A stretch of DNA of 42,335 nt from contig JAITEG010000091.1 in NCBI GenBank assembly GCA_031282145.1, positions 1-42,335 on the forward strand, given 5' to 3'. Each line of letters opens with the position of its first letter. Within the stretch, counting starts at the first letter, position 1. The notes under the pieces were generated by a model. The model was not told the DNA's origin. It saw only the letters and a program-made list of their open reading frames with translations, and did not search any database. The translations under genes were made by a program, and so were the position numbers. Below are positions 7,485-16,966 of this stretch, piece after piece. This DNA is from Spirochaetaceae bacterium. GTDB lineage: Bacteria; Spirochaetota; Spirochaetia; Treponematales; Breznakiellaceae.

Positions 7485-10400
7485 ATGAAATTTGGACGGC
7501 TATTTACGGATGGAAAATCCGGTCCCTATAAGGATATTACGTGGGAAAAGCGGAAAAGCGAGATCCGCAACCCCGATGGTAAGGTTATCTTTTTTGAGGA
7601 GACGGTGATTGTCCCCTCCTTTTGGAGTCAAATCGCCGCGGACATTCTGGCCCAAAAATACTTCCGCAAGGCGGGAGTTCCGGCGGATAAGGTCTACGAG
7701 TGGAAAAAACACGCCGCTTTACCGGGAGGAACCGGAAAGCAGGCCGATCCCGGAAAAGATCTGCCCCAGGATGGGGCGGAACATGATGCCCGCCAGGTTT
7801 TCCACCGTCTGGCCTATACCTGGATGGACTGGGGCCGTCAGAACGGGTATTTTGATACCCCAGAGGATGGGGAGGCCTTTTACGATGAGACCTGCTATAT
7901 GCTGGCCCATCAGATTGGGGCTCCCAACAGTCCCCAGTGGTTCAACACGGGGCTTTACGCGGTCTACGGCATAGACGGGCCGGCCCAGGGCCACTACTAT
8001 TTCGATCCCGCCGAGAGCCAGGTCAAAAAATCGGACAGCGCCTATAAACGGCCCCAGCCACATGCGTGCCTCCCCGCTCATACCCTCGTCAGCACCCCCC
8101 AGGGGCCGGTTCCCATCGGGAGGATCGTGGAAGAAAAGCGCGTCGGAGCGGCCGTTTATGACCGGGACGGCATCACCGAGGTCGTCGCGGTTAAGGACGT
8201 GGGGATAAAGCCGGTGCTTCGCCTGGTCCTTAAAAACGGCAATACCCTGGAAGCGACGGCGGATCACCTGGTTCTCTCCTGTACCGGCCACGCCGGGGAC
8301 GAACTCCAATGGATAGAAGCGGGAAAACTGCGGACGGGGATGCGCCTGGTCCAGATTATCGGCACCGCCCTGGCCGAAACCGGCGTTTCAGGACCGGCGG
8401 ATGCCCTTGCCGAGAGTGAAGCGATATTGGCCGGATGGCTGGCCGGGGACGGCTTTGTCGGCCAGTATAAAACCGGCGCCAACCAATCGCTTATCGTGGA
8501 ATTTTTAACCGCCAATGATGAAGAGTATGATTTCCTGCTTCCCCATATACAAAAGGTCTTTGCGGGCCAGCATTACCATGTGCGGGAGGTGGAAACCCGG
8601 AATGAAGACTTAAACCTCCGGAGAATCCGGTTGTACGGAGAGCAGTCCCGCCCTTTTATCGAGAAATATGAGGCCCAAAAGCGGGGGCTGGATATGCGAA
8701 TCCCTGAGCCTGTATTACAGGGCGGCAGGGTGATAGCGGCCGCGTATTTGCGTTCCCTCTTTCAGGCCGATGGAACCGTCCGTTCCCATCGGGGCCCCAC
8801 CGATTCCTTTGATGTGGTCCTGGGAAGTATTTCAAAGGATTTAATGCAGGATGCCCAGCGGCTACTGGCAAACATGGGTATTTACAGCCGCATATCGGTC
8901 TGCAACGACCGGCGGGATGACCGACACACCTATTACCATTTGATCATCGCGTATTTGAGTGAGCGGGCGAAATTCCAAAAGCTCATCGGTTTTATTACCA
9001 CGGAAAAGCAGCAAAAACTTTCCGCGTCCCTGGCCGATGAAATTAAAGGAAAAGAAATACCCTCCCGCCGGTTCGAAACTATCGCCCGGATCGAATATTC
9101 CGGGGAAATGCCGGTTTATGACATTCAGACGAAAAGCGGGAACTTCCTCGCCAATAATATCGTGGTGCATAACTGTTTCATCCTCTCGGTGGAGGACGAC
9201 TTGGTGAACGAGGGGGGAATCATGGACCTCGTGACCCGGGAGGCCCGGCTCTTCAAGTACGGCTCCGGAACCGGGTCCAACTTTTCCCGGATCCGGGCGG
9301 TGAACGAGCGTCTTTCCGGCGGGGGGATCTCTTCGGGGCTCCTCTCGTTCCTCAAGATTGGGGACCGGTCCGCTTCGGCGATCAAGAGCGGGGGAACGAC
9401 CCGGCGGGCGGCAAAGATGGTGACCCTCGACGCGGACCATCCGGATGTGGAAAAATATCTAGCCTGGAAGGTCGAGGAGGAACACAAAGTCGCCTCCATG
9501 GTAGCCGGTTCCGGGGTTATCAAAAAAAACTTGGAGGGGATCAAAAAGGCCCTGACCGGTTTCCGGGGACCGGAAAAGGACCGCTTCAAGGGAGAAAAAA
9601 ACCGGGAACTCGCCGGGGCGCTGCGGAAAGCCCTGGAAGACGCCATTCCCCCGGCCTACCTTTATCAGCTCCTGCGGCGGCTTGAACAGGGGGAAGCGGG
9701 GGTAGAGACCGCCCTTTTTTCCACCGCCTGGGATGACGAAGCCTACAACACCGTTTCGGGGCAATCCTCCAATAACAGCCTCCGCCTCAGCGATGAATTT
9801 ATGAAGGCGGTCCTGGAAGACCGGGACTGGAATCTGACGGCCCGGGTCTCAGGAGAAGTGGTCAAGACCCTGAAGGCCCGCAAGATTTGGGAAGATACGG
9901 CCCGGTCAGCCTGGCAATGCGCGGACCCCGGACTCCAATTCCACACCACCATTAACGACTGGCACACCTGTCCCGCGGGCGGGGAGATTCGGGCCTCCAA
10001 CCCCTGTTCCGAGTATATGTTCCTGGACGATACCGCCTGCAACCTGGCTTCGATCAACCTCACCCGCTTCTACGACCGGGAGAAGAAATGTTTCGATATT
10101 CCCGGTTTTATCCATGCCATTGGGATCTGGACCAGTATCCTGGAGATATCCGTGGTGATGGCCCAGTTTCCCGCCCCAAGGATCGCCCTGCTTTCCTATG
10201 AATATCGGACCCTGGGTCTGGGATACGCCAACCTGGGAAGCCTCCTCATGTTGATGGGCTTGGCCTATGATTCCCCCCAGGGCCGAGCTGTGGCGGGGGC
10301 GCTTTCGGCGATCCTCACCGGGGAGGCCTATGCCCAGTCCGCCCGGATGGCCGCGGCCCTGGGCCCCTTCCTCCGCTACGGGGAAAACCGGGAGGCCATG

Positions 10401-12161
10401 CTCAGGATAATCCGGAATCACCGCAGGGCCGCTTACAAGGCCGTTCCCGGGGAATACGAAAACCTCAACACCCCCCCTGAGGGGATAGATCCCGCTTTCT
10501 GTCCGGCGGATCTTCTGGACGCGGCCCGTCTTTCCTGGGACCGGGCCCTGGAATGGGGAACCGCCCACGGCTTCAGGAACGCCCAGGTCAGCGCCATTGC
10601 CCCCACGGGGACCATCGGTCTTCTCATGGACTGCGATACCACCGGGGTAGAGCCGGACTTTGCCCTGGTGAAGTTCAAGAAGCTTGCCGGAGGGGGATAT
10701 TTTAAGATCATCAACCAATCGGTCCCCCCCGCCCTGGAAGCCCTGGGCTATGGGGCCGGGGAAATTGAGGAGATCATCGCCTACGCCACGGGGCGGAAGA
10801 CCCTGGAGGGTGCGCCGGGGATAAACAGCGAAAGCCTCCGCGAAAAGGGCTTTACGGAAGAGATCCTCGCCAAGGTGGAGGAGGAGATCAAATCCGCCAT
10901 AAGCCTCGAAGGGGTATTCAACCCCTGGGTCCTCTCCAGGGACTTTGTGGAAAAAATCCTCAAAGTACCGGAGTCAACCTGGTCCCTTCCCGGATTCAGC
11001 CTCCTCAAACACCTGGGATTCTCCGGCGGGGATATCGACGAGGCGGAGCGCTACGCCTGCGGCGCCATGGGTCTCGAGGGAGCCCCCGGTCTCAAAAATG
11101 AGCACCTCCCGGTTTTTGACACCGCCACCCCTTCGGGAAAAAAAGGCAGCCGATCCATCCCCTGGCAGGCCCATATCGGCATGATGGCCGCGGTCCAGCC
11201 TTTTATCTCGGGGGCTATTTCCAAGACCATTAACATGCCCAATGAGGCGGACTACGAGGATGTAAAGGGAGCCTATATGACGGCCTGGAAAAACGGCCTC
11301 AAGGCGGTGGCTCTTTACCGGGACGGGTCCAAGATGTCCCAACCCCTCTCCTCCTTTGCCCCGGGCACAGACCCCTTAGCGGATACCATTCTGGCGGCTC
11401 AACGGAACCTGGAACAGCAGGAACCGCCGTCTCTCCAGGAACGGATCCCTCCCGGGGGGTATCCCCGGGATGCGCGAAAACCCCTGCCGAATCGCCGGGC
11501 CGGGTATACCCAGAAGGCAAAAATAGAGGGGCATTCCATTTTTATCAGGACCGGGGAATATGAGTCGGGCCGGCTGGGGGAAATATTTCTGGATATGCAT
11601 AAAGAAGGGGCCGCCTTCCGCAGCCTCCTCAACAGTTTCGCCATCGCCGTTTCCCTGGGGCTCCAGTATGGGGTTCCCCTGGAGGAGTACGTGGATGCCT
11701 TTACCTTCAGCCGTTTTGAGCCCAATGGTCTGGTCCATGGTCACGATTACGTGAAGATGGCCACCAGCGTCATTGATTATATCTTCCGGGACCTGGCTAT
11801 CAGTTATCTGAAACGTACCGATCTGGCCCAGGTCAAACCGGAGGATCTCCTGGCCACCGGAACCAAGGGAGAGGGGGAGGAATCGGAAAACGACCGGAAC
11901 CGGCATAAGCACCGAAGGGCCAGCGCCGGCTTTAATCCCCCGGTAAGCGCTACGGACGAGGGGGGATACTCAGGCGGGCCGGGGCTGGTGGACCTCTCCC
12001 CCCGGCGGGGAACCGATGAAACCGAAGCGGTGAAGATAGCCCAGGCCCGGATCAAGGGTTATGAGGGAGATCCCTGCCCCGCCTGCGGCTCCTTCACCCT
12101 GGTACGGAACGGTACCTGTATGAAGTGCGATACCTGTGGAGGAACCACCGGATGCAGTTAA
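7485..12161 (+). CDS. nrdJ: adenosylcobalamin-dependent (class II) ribonucleotide reductase with intein
   Basis: The 1558-residue precursor contains a 369-residue intein (195-563), leaving a 1189-residue enzyme, normal for long NrdJ proteins. It makes deoxyribonucleotides using cobalamin. The first substrate-reducing cysteine is the residue right after the intein (ACFILSVED, Cys564). The thiyl-radical cysteine is Cys841 (NPCSEY) and its redox partner is Cys852 ([10 protein letters not shown]). [11 protein letters not shown] and [11 protein letters not shown] are conserved core motifs. A TSCPD-type domain spans roughly 1330-1450, and the tail has paired CxxC motifs (CPAC, CMKCDTC) ending CGGTTGCS. 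An upstream NrdR-like region suggests dATP-responsive control. A partial copy of the last codons follows the stop. Confidence 0.95.
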   Translation: MKFGRLFTDGKSGPYKDITWEKRKSEIRNPDGKVIFFEETVIVPSFWSQIAADILAQKYFRKAGVPADKVYEWKKHAALPGGTGKQADPGKDLPQDGAEHDARQVFHRLAYTWMDWGRQNGYFDTPEDGEAFYDETCYMLAHQIGAPNSPQWFNTGLYAVYGIDGPAQGHYYFDPAESQVKKSDSAYKRPQPHACLPAHTLVSTPQGPVPIGRIVEEKRVGAAVYDRDGITEVVAVKDVGIKPVLRLVLKNGNTLEATADHLVLSCTGHAGDELQWIEAGKLRTGMRLVQIIGTALAETGVSGPADALAESEAILAGWLAGDGFVGQYKTGANQSLIVEFLTANDEEYDFLLPHIQKVFAGQHYHVREVETRNEDLNLRRIRLYGEQSRPFIEKYEAQKRGLDMRIPEPVLQGGRVIAAAYLRSLFQADGTVRSHRGPTDSFDVVLGSISKDLMQDAQRLLANMGIYSRISVCNDRRDDRHTYYHLIIAYLSERAKFQKLIGFITTEKQQKLSASLADEIKGKEIPSRRFETIARIEYSGEMPVYDIQTKSGNFLANNIVVHNCFILSVEDDLVNEGGIMDLVTREARLFKYGSGTGSNFSRIRAVNERLSGGGISSGLLSFLKIGDRSASAIKSGGTTRRAAKMVTLDADHPDVEKYLAWKVEEEHKVASMVAGSGVIKKNLEGIKKALTGFRGPEKDRFKGEKNRELAGALRKALEDAIPPAYLYQLLRRLEQGEAGVETALFSTAWDDEAYNTVSGQSSNNSLRLSDEFMKAVLEDRDWNLTARVSGEVVKTLKARKIWEDTARSAWQCADPGLQFHTTINDWHTCPAGGEIRASNPCSEYMFLDDTACNLASINLTRFYDREKKCFDIPGFIHAIGIWTSILEISVVMAQFPAPRIALLSYEYRTLGLGYANLGSLLMLMGLAYDSPQGRAVAGALSAILTGEAYAQSARMAAALGPFLRYGENREAMLRIIRNHRRAAYKAVPGEYENLNTPPEGIDPAFCPADLLDAARLSWDRALEWGTAHGFRNAQVSAIAPTGTIGLLMDCDTTGVEPDFALVKFKKLAGGGYFKIINQSVPPALEALGYGAGEIEEIIAYATGRKTLEGAPGINSESLREKGFTEEILAKVEEEIKSAISLEGVFNPWVLSRDFVEKILKVPESTWSLPGFSLLKHLGFSGGDIDEAERYACGAMGLEGAPGLKNEHLPVFDTATPSGKKGSRSIPWQAHIGMMAAVQPFISGAISKTINMPNEADYEDVKGAYMTAWKNGLKAVALYRDGSKMSQPLSSFAPGTDPLADTILAAQRNLEQQEPPSLQERIPPGGYPRDARKPLPNRRAGYTQKAKIEGHSIFIRTGEYESGRLGEIFLDMHKEGAAFRSLLNSFAIAVSLGLQYGVPLEEYVDAFTFSRFEPNGLVHGHDYVKMATSVIDYIFRDLAISYLKRTDLAQVKPEDLLATGTKGEGEESENDRNRHKHRRASAGFNPPVSATDEGGYSGGPGLVDLSPRRGTDETEAVKIAQARIKGYEGDPCPACGSFTLVRNGTCMKCDTCGGTTGCS
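8067..9173 (+). mobile_element. class 1 intein with LAGLIDADG homing endonuclease
   Basis: The insert spans precursor residues 195-563. It starts with Cys (block [14 protein letters not shown]), has block B with TADH (TxxH type) at [13 protein letters not shown], and ends with block F/G sequence [19 protein letters not shown] then VHN, followed by Cys as the +1 residue. These are the full set of class 1 splicing residues: Cys1, the block B His, penultimate His, terminal Asn and Cys+1. Between them lie two dodecapeptide motifs, LAGWLAGDG (Asp at intein residue 128) and LRSLFQADG (Asp at 235), so the homing endonuclease looks intact. It is in frame with no stop, so splicing is expected to be active. 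Confidence 0.95.
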
Positions 12162-12208
12162 GCGGAATGCAGGTATCGCCCGATACCTGCGGGGGAACTA
12201 CCGGGTAG
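12124..12208 (+). repeat. partial duplication of the nrdJ 3' end with perfect hairpin
   Basis: The last codons of nrdJ, CGATACCTGTGGAGGAACC and on, recur after the stop as CGATACCTGCGGGGGAACT from 12181 with a few third-position-like changes; the copy ends in its own TAG. Between them, GCAGGTATCG (12169-12178) and CGATACCTGC (12181-12190) form a perfect 10-bp stem with a CC loop. The copy is in another frame and is not translated as part of NrdJ. The hairpin could attenuate expression of the methyltransferase gene that starts at 12209. Confidence 0.7.
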
Positions 12209-13264
12209 ATGGCCTTTGTATATTATGCGTCTTTTATTCCCGGTCTGCAGGACTTGGTAGGGACCATCGTAAAAGAGCGGTTGGAAGACGCCCGTATAAA
12301 AAAATTACTCGACGGGGCCATGGTGTTTGAAACCCATTGCACCTATGACCGGTTAAGTTTTTTTTGTTTTAACAACATCTTTCTGGTGATAAGTATCATT
12401 GAAAACCCCGGAGCGGATCATCCCCTGGAAGCCCACATGAAACGGGCCTCTGCCGAGAGGGAACCGGATCCCCGGATCTCCGGCAACAACCAAAGGATCC
12501 GCTCCTTTCGCGTCATAGGTTCCTACGAAAATAAGCTCGTCCCCCTCAATGAAAAAATCAAAAGAGAAACGGAACGTTTTATTGCCCGGCAATCCCGGTT
12601 ATCCGTAAACAGGACCAAACCGGATACGGAATTCTGGTTTTTATACCGGCGGGAAGGGTTCTCGATTTTTATGAAGCGCCTGACCAAACATCCTTCCTTT
12701 GAAAAGGCCCTGCACCCTGGGGAATTGCCCCCCCAACTGGCTTACCTGATGTGCCGACTCGCGGAGCCGGGAAAAAACGACATTCTCCTGGATCCTTTTT
12801 GCGGGTACGGCTCCATTCCCTCTCAGAGCTTAAAACATTTTCCCCTCAAACAGTTCTGGGCCTTTGACCTGGATCCCGCGGCCGTCAAAATAACCCATAC
12901 CAAGATTCGGGGAACTCTTCGGGAGCGCTGCCGGATACAACGGGCCGACATATACGATATTTTTTCGTGGCTGCCCGCAGGGGGCGTGGATAAGATCATC
13001 ACCGATCCCCCCTGGGGTTTGTACCAAGCCTCCCGGATTCCGCTGGAACAATTTTACGAAAAAATTCTTGAAATCTTTGAAAAACTGCTGAAACCGGCAG
13101 GAACCCTGGTACTCCTCACCGCCCAAGGGGAAGCCCTGGCCGCCGGTCTGACGAAATTCCGGACCCTGGAACCACGCAAAGCCATACCCATACTGCTTTC
13201 TGGAAAAAAAGCGGGGATCTTTGTCATAAAAAAGACAGAACCGGAAGACCCATCAATCCGATAA
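12209..13264 (+). CDS. THUMP-type RNA methyltransferase
   Basis: This 351-residue protein starts YYASFIPGLQDLVGTIVKE, typical of THUMP-linked RNA methyltransferases such as the RlmL N-terminal half or Trm14/TrmN, and continues with a helical THUMP-like region to about 165. The Rossmann SAM motif is LLDPFCGYGSIP with Asp195, and the catalytic motif is DPPWG at 266-269, an N2-guanine or N6-adenine type signature. It probably methylates rRNA or tRNA in the cytoplasm; the target base is not determinable. The ATG lies directly after the pseudo-tail of nrdJ with no clear Shine-Dalgarno. Confidence 0.82.
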   Translation: MAFVYYASFIPGLQDLVGTIVKERLEDARIKKLLDGAMVFETHCTYDRLSFFCFNNIFLVISIIENPGADHPLEAHMKRASAEREPDPRISGNNQRIRSFRVIGSYENKLVPLNEKIKRETERFIARQSRLSVNRTKPDTEFWFLYRREGFSIFMKRLTKHPSFEKALHPGELPPQLAYLMCRLAEPGKNDILLDPFCGYGSIPSQSLKHFPLKQFWAFDLDPAAVKITHTKIRGTLRERCRIQRADIYDIFSWLPAGGVDKIITDPPWGLYQASRIPLEQFYEKILEIFEKLLKPAGTLVLLTAQGEALAAGLTKFRTLEPRKAIPILLSGKKAGIFVIKKTEPEDPSIR

Positions 13265-13313
13265 TAGGGAGGAATCCTTGGGGGCGAACTTTGATAAGAA
13301 CAACATATCTCAC

Positions 13314-13751
13314 TTAGGGCGAGATTGGTGATTCGTATATCGGCTCGTACAATGGTGCATACATCGATTCATAATCGACTGCGGGGACTGGGGAGGCCGC
13401 CGGATGGCGGGGATATTTAGGGCGGCCCAAAACTTCGATCTTAACGGGGGTAGGAGTGACTTTACTTATTTCGATATTATCCCCCGCCATCTTACCGATC
13501 TGGATAATCCAGGTAGAATCCACGGGGATCCGTTCGTTAATAGTAACAATAACGGCCCGTTGATTGTCCAAGTTGGTTACCCGGACCCGGGTATCAAAGT
13601 CCAACTCCGCATGGCCGGCTTTTAAACCGGGTTCATCCGTATTATAAGTCGCCAGTCCTGACGATACCTTTTGGGGATTTGTTCCGGGTACCGTAGCGCA
13701 GGACATAAAAAAACATATCCCCCCAAGCAAAATAAGCAACCTTTTTTTCAT
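13314..13751 (-). CDS. RlpA-like (double-psi beta-barrel) lipoprotein, shortened
   Basis: The ATG at 13751 is chosen over one 15 bp upstream because GGTGGGG lies just before it. The 145-residue product has a lipoprotein signal (MKKRLLILLGGICFFMSC) with acylation expected at that Cys. The core GLKAGHAELDFDTRVRVTNL then VIVTINERIP resembles the RlpA barrel (AAHRTLPFGTxVRVTNL, VRINDRGP), but the first strand region is shortened and the usual catalytic INDRGP is changed to INERIP. It may have lost peptidoglycan-cleaving activity. The C-terminus is a Pro/Tyr/Glu-rich tail. RlpA-family assignment is by motif likeness only. Confidence 0.68.
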   Translation of the reverse strand: MKKRLLILLGGICFFMSCATVPGTNPQKVSSGLATYNTDEPGLKAGHAELDFDTRVRVTNLDNQRAVIVTINERIPVDSTWIIQIGKMAGDNIEISKVTPTPVKIEVLGRPKYPRHPAASPVPAVDYESMYAPLYEPIYESPISP

Positions 13752-13817
13752 TTTTTCCCCACCCATTATTATTACCTAAAAAATTTGAGCCTTTCCCAAA
13801 ATCTCATCTTTATAATA

Positions 13818-13846
13818 AATATATAAAAAAAACAGGATTTTGTCAA
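13818..13846 (-). promoter_or_regulatory. strong sigma-70 promoter of the RlpA-like gene
   Basis: On the minus strand a perfect TTGACA (plus 13841-13846) is followed by a 17-bp spacer with an eight-T tract and then TATATT (plus 13818-13823). It lies about 67 bp upstream of the start at 13751. The whole 13752-14067 stretch is non-coding and holds this promoter and the divergent flagellar promoter. Confidence 0.75.
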
Positions 13847-13992
13847 TCAATTATTCGAGGGTAATCCCGGAGACTGACCTATATGCGAGGAGGGCATCGA
13901 AGTTTTTGGAACCCAAACCAGGTCCGGATGACAAGAAAAACTAAAAAAGTCCCCCGGATACGCCGAAGTTATTAAGGACCCTTAAAATGGAT

Positions 13993-14045
13993 TTGCATAG
14001 AATGAAATTTTTGTATACTATTAGAATAATGGACTCTTATAGTCC
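13993..14045 (+). promoter_or_regulatory. candidate promoter and inverted repeat upstream of fliL
   Basis: TTGCAT at 13993-13998 is followed by TATACT at 14014-14019 (15-bp spacer) or TACTAT at 14016-14021 (17 bp). Just downstream is an inverted repeat GGACT-CTTAT-AGTCC at 14031-14045, then CCGATAA, which resembles a sigma-28 -10 element, though I see no matching TAAA at the right distance. This should drive the fliL-to-fliA operon. Confidence 0.45.
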
Positions 14046-14067
14046 GATAAAGCGGAGGTACTAGGAC

Positions 14068-14625
14068 ATGTCGGATAGTGACGATCTTGATCTTGGTGGG
14101 GAAGACTCCGCCGGGACGCAGAGTTCCTCGAAAAAGTCTTCCGGCTTGGCCGCGCTATTGCCGAATTTACTCAAATTCATAGCCATAGGGCTAGGGGCGC
14201 TTATCTTTATTGTGACCGTAGTGGTCATTACCGTTAACATCCTCGGCGGAGGGGGTAAATCCCAGACCATGGCGGCTGATCCGACCTCTCCCTATATCGG
14301 GAAACGGCCGGAATATAGCATGTTTACCGCCATAGGGATAGTCCGGACCCGTACCCGGGATACGACCCCCAATGCGGTGGTAATAGATATGGTTATCGGG
14401 TATGATTTGAATGATAATGTGGCGGCCACGGAACTGACCAGCCGGCTTTATGAACTTCGGGATTTCGTGCGGAATTTTTTCAGCAGCAAGTACGCGGTGG
14501 AACTGCAGCCCGAAAATGAAGCCCAGTTAAAACAGGAAATTATCGAGTATTTGAATACCAGGGTACTTGACACGGCCAAAGCCCGAATGATTCTGTTTAA
14601 TCAGTTGGATGTGATGGAAATGTGA
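14068..14625 (+). CDS. fliL: flagellar basal body protein FliL
   Basis: A 185-residue single-pass inner-membrane protein: an acidic/serine-rich cytoplasmic N-terminus, one membrane helix at about 34-60, then a periplasmic domain (YSMFTAIGIVRTRTRD, VIDMVIGYDL, and a helix-rich end). FliL forms rings around the stators and supports torque. In other spirochetes fliL directly follows motB. Here it heads its own operon with a separate promoter, while motB lies 15 kb away on the other strand. Confidence 0.9.
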   Translation: MSDSDDLDLGGEDSAGTQSSSKKSSGLAALLPNLLKFIAIGLGALIFIVTVVVITVNILGGGGKSQTMAADPTSPYIGKRPEYSMFTAIGIVRTRTRDTTPNAVVIDMVIGYDLNDNVAATELTSRLYELRDFVRNFFSSKYAVELQPENEAQLKQEIIEYLNTRVLDTAKARMILFNQLDVMEM

Positions 14626-14672
14626 TAAAATCCTGGGGGTTCAATCCTGGGGTTTCATCTGAACAATTTAGG

Positions 14673-14715
14673 CAAAAATCTGCGATTTTTGTCTTCGGAG
14701 TTTCTTTTGGAAACT
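14673..14715 (+). promoter_or_regulatory. tandem hairpins between fliL and fliM
   Basis: Two perfect hairpins lie in the 103-bp gap: CAAAAATC-TGC-GATTTTTG at 14673-14691 and AGTTTC-TTTTG-GAAACT at 14699-14715. A weaker GTTCA/TGAAC pairing and a repeated TCCTGGGG lie just upstream. The second hairpin ends about 14 bp before the fliM ATG. They could be RNA processing or stability elements that set FliL and FliM levels separately. Confidence 0.5.
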
Positions 14716-14728
14716 TCAGGGAAGGGAA

Positions 14729-15760
14729 ATGACAGAAGTTCTGTCCCAGGATGAAATAGATCAGCTACTCACCGCAATAAACGCCGGAGAAACGGAGCCT
14801 GAGGATTTTAGGCCCGCGGCGGATACCCGTAAAATAAAAATTTACGATTTTAAGCGGCCCGATAAATTTTCCAAGGAACAGATCCGTACGGTCTCAATTA
14901 TGCACGAGACCTTTGCCCGGTTAACCACCACCAGTCTTTCCGCCAACCTCCGCAGCATGGTCCATGTTCATGTGGCATCGGTGGATCAGCTGACCTATGA
15001 AGAGTTTATCCGGTCCATCCCTACCCCAACTACCCTGGCGATTATCAATATGGATCCCTTAAAGGGAAACGCCATTCTGGAAATAGATCCGGCGGTGACT
15101 TTTTCCATTATCGACCGCCTTTTCGGCGGAACCGGGGAGGGTACCAAGGCCCAGCATGAGTTAACCGACATTGAAACCTCAGTAATGGAAGGGATCATCG
15201 TCAGGATCCTGGGAAATATGCGGGAAGCCTGGGCTACGGTGATCGATCTCCGGCCCCGGCTGGGCCAGATAGACACGAACCCCCAGTTTGCCCAGATCGT
15301 ACCCCCCACGGAAATGGTAGTCCTCGTAACCTTGGAGACCAAGGTGGGGGATGTGGAAGGGATGATGAACTTTTGTATACCCTATCTAACCATCGAGCCT
15401 ATTATCGGAAAGCTCTCCGCCCAGTTCTGGTATTCTTCGGTACGCCGGGGTACCACCACAGAAAATCTCAATGTGCTTAAGGAAAAGCTTGCAACCGTCG
15501 ATGTTAATGTAGTAGCGGAGATTGGAAAGATCCAGATTCCCGTCCGGGATGTGCTTTCCCTTCGGGTGGGGGATGTGGTACGGCTCTACAATGTCCGGGT
15601 GGGAGATCCCTTTTCTCTCAATATCGGCAGCAAGAAAAAATTTCTCTGCCGGCCCGGGGTTATCGGTAAAAAAATGGCCGTACAGATTTTAAAGAAAACG
15701 GCGGAGCTTGAGCAGGAAGAATTTGAAGAGCTTGCGTCAGAAGGGGAGGAAATAATATGA
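14729..15760 (+). CDS. fliM: flagellar motor switch protein FliM
   Basis: A 343-residue switch protein. The N-terminal LSQDEIDQLLTAI is the CheY-P binding peptide, followed by the CheC-like middle domain (about 45-240, including IDRLFGGTGEG) and a C-terminal SpoA/FliN-like domain (VDVNVVAEIGKIQIPVRDVL then LRVGDVVRL). It forms the C-ring and receives the chemotaxis signal. The stop overlaps the fliY start by 4 bp (ATGA), indicating coupled translation. Confidence 0.95.
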   Translation: MTEVLSQDEIDQLLTAINAGETEPEDFRPAADTRKIKIYDFKRPDKFSKEQIRTVSIMHETFARLTTTSLSANLRSMVHVHVASVDQLTYEEFIRSIPTPTTLAIINMDPLKGNAILEIDPAVTFSIIDRLFGGTGEGTKAQHELTDIETSVMEGIIVRILGNMREAWATVIDLRPRLGQIDTNPQFAQIVPPTEMVVLVTLETKVGDVEGMMNFCIPYLTIEPIIGKLSAQFWYSSVRRGTTTENLNVLKEKLATVDVNVVAEIGKIQIPVRDVLSLRVGDVVRLYNVRVGDPFSLNIGSKKKFLCRPGVIGKKMAVQILKKTAELEQEEFEELASEGEEII

Positions 15761-16875
15761 GCGACGGCGCTCTTTCACAGGATGAAATAGATGCCCTGTT
15801 GGCAGGGGTAGATTCTTCCGGCGGAGGCGGCGGCCCTGGGTCCGGCGGCGCGGCCTCTACCAAGCCGGGAGCCTCCGATGAGGATCGCCGGGCGCTGCAA
15901 AATTTTCTAACCACCACGGTAGACGCCCAATCTTCCAATCTTTCTATGATGACCGGCTCAGAGGTCTCCCTTAAAGGCCCTCAAGTTGAATCCACCAACC
16001 GGGACAGCTTTCTCCAACAGCTTCCCGATATGGTAACCGCGGTTAAAGCGGACTTTACCTCCGGTTTCCCTGGGGAACACGCGTTTTTGTTGTCCGAGGA
16101 TACCGCGAAAAGTATCGCCAGCCTCATGAACAAAGAAGAAAATATTACCCTGGACGAGATGTCCATGTCGGTGATCGGGGAGGTAGTTTCCCAGCTGGTG
16201 GGAACCCAGATTACCGCCCTTACCCAAAAAACGGGGAATAAATCCATCGCTTCTACCCCTCCGGAAGCGGTCAATGTACCCAAGGCGGTAGCGGCCCTTC
16301 CCGGGGACGGCTTTATGACCGCCACCTACCAACTCGGTCTGGGGGATGGAAAAACCTACCAGATTTGGGAAATTTTCGGTTCCGATGTTTCCCGGGACAT
16401 AATCCAGGCGTTAAACGGCGGCGCCGCTCCGGCGGCGGCCGCATCCGCAATGGCCGCCCCCAATACGGGAGGGTTCTTCGGCGGCGGTATGGATATGCCG
16501 AATATGGGGATGATGGGAGGCGGCATGCCTAATATGGGAGGTATGATGGGACAGCCCACCAATGTTCAGCAGGTCCAGTTCCCCAGTCTGGTGCCCCAGC
16601 CCACCAACCAGGAACAAGGGAATATCGGTCTTATCATGGATGTTTTCATGGAAATGACCGTGGAATTGGGCCGCACCCGGAAGCTTATCAAGGAAATCCT
16701 GGGAATGGGGGAAGGGACCATCATAGAGTTGGACAAACTCGCCGGTGAACCGGTGGATATATTGGTGAACCACAAACTCATTGCCAAGGGTGAAGTGGTG
16801 GTAATTGACGAAAATTTCGGAGTCCGGGTCACGGAAATTGTTTCCCCTATGGAAAGAATGAGTGAAATGGGGTAA
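15757..16875 (+). CDS. fliY: flagellar motor switch protein FliY (FliN family)
   Basis: This 372-residue protein has an N-terminal FliM-like peptide LSQDEIDALLAGV, a Gly/Ser-rich spacer, a CheC-like domain (about 70-220) and a C-terminal FliN domain (VTVELGRTRKLIKEILGMGE, VDILVNHKLIAKGEVVVIDENFGVRV). It completes the switch complex with FliM and may also dephosphorylate CheY-P, as in other FliY proteins. Residues about 236-272 form an unusual linker rich in Met, Gly, Asn and Pro (repeats of the form NMGxMMGGGMP). Confidence 0.93.
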   Translation: MSDGALSQDEIDALLAGVDSSGGGGGPGSGGAASTKPGASDEDRRALQNFLTTTVDAQSSNLSMMTGSEVSLKGPQVESTNRDSFLQQLPDMVTAVKADFTSGFPGEHAFLLSEDTAKSIASLMNKEENITLDEMSMSVIGEVVSQLVGTQITALTQKTGNKSIASTPPEAVNVPKAVAALPGDGFMTATYQLGLGDGKTYQIWEIFGSDVSRDIIQALNGGAAPAAAASAMAAPNTGGFFGGGMDMPNMGMMGGGMPNMGGMMGQPTNVQQVQFPSLVPQPTNQEQGNIGLIMDVFMEMTVELGRTRKLIKEILGMGEGTIIELDKLAGEPVDILVNHKLIAKGEVVVIDENFGVRVTEIVSPMERMSEMG

Positions 16876-16912
16876 AATTGAAAAAAGATAGGTTTAATTT
16901 AATATTATCCTA

Positions 16913-16921
16913 TGATATACT
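16913..16921 (+). promoter_or_regulatory. possible internal extended -10 promoter before fliO
   Basis: The 90-bp fliY-fliO gap is sharply AT-rich compared with its surroundings and holds TGATATACT, an extended -10 form. A poor -35 (TTTAAT) lies 17 bp upstream at 16893-16898. It could start a secondary transcript for the export genes. Confidence 0.4.
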
Positions 16922-16966
16922 TACATAAGGACTCTAAGGGTCAGTTTGTACTTGGGAGGGGAAAAA

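Noticed and set aside
14038-14048. Sigma-28 promoter at CCGATAA upstream of fliL
   Set aside because: No TAAA-like -35 lies about 15 bp upstream, so only the sigma-70-like boxes were annotated.
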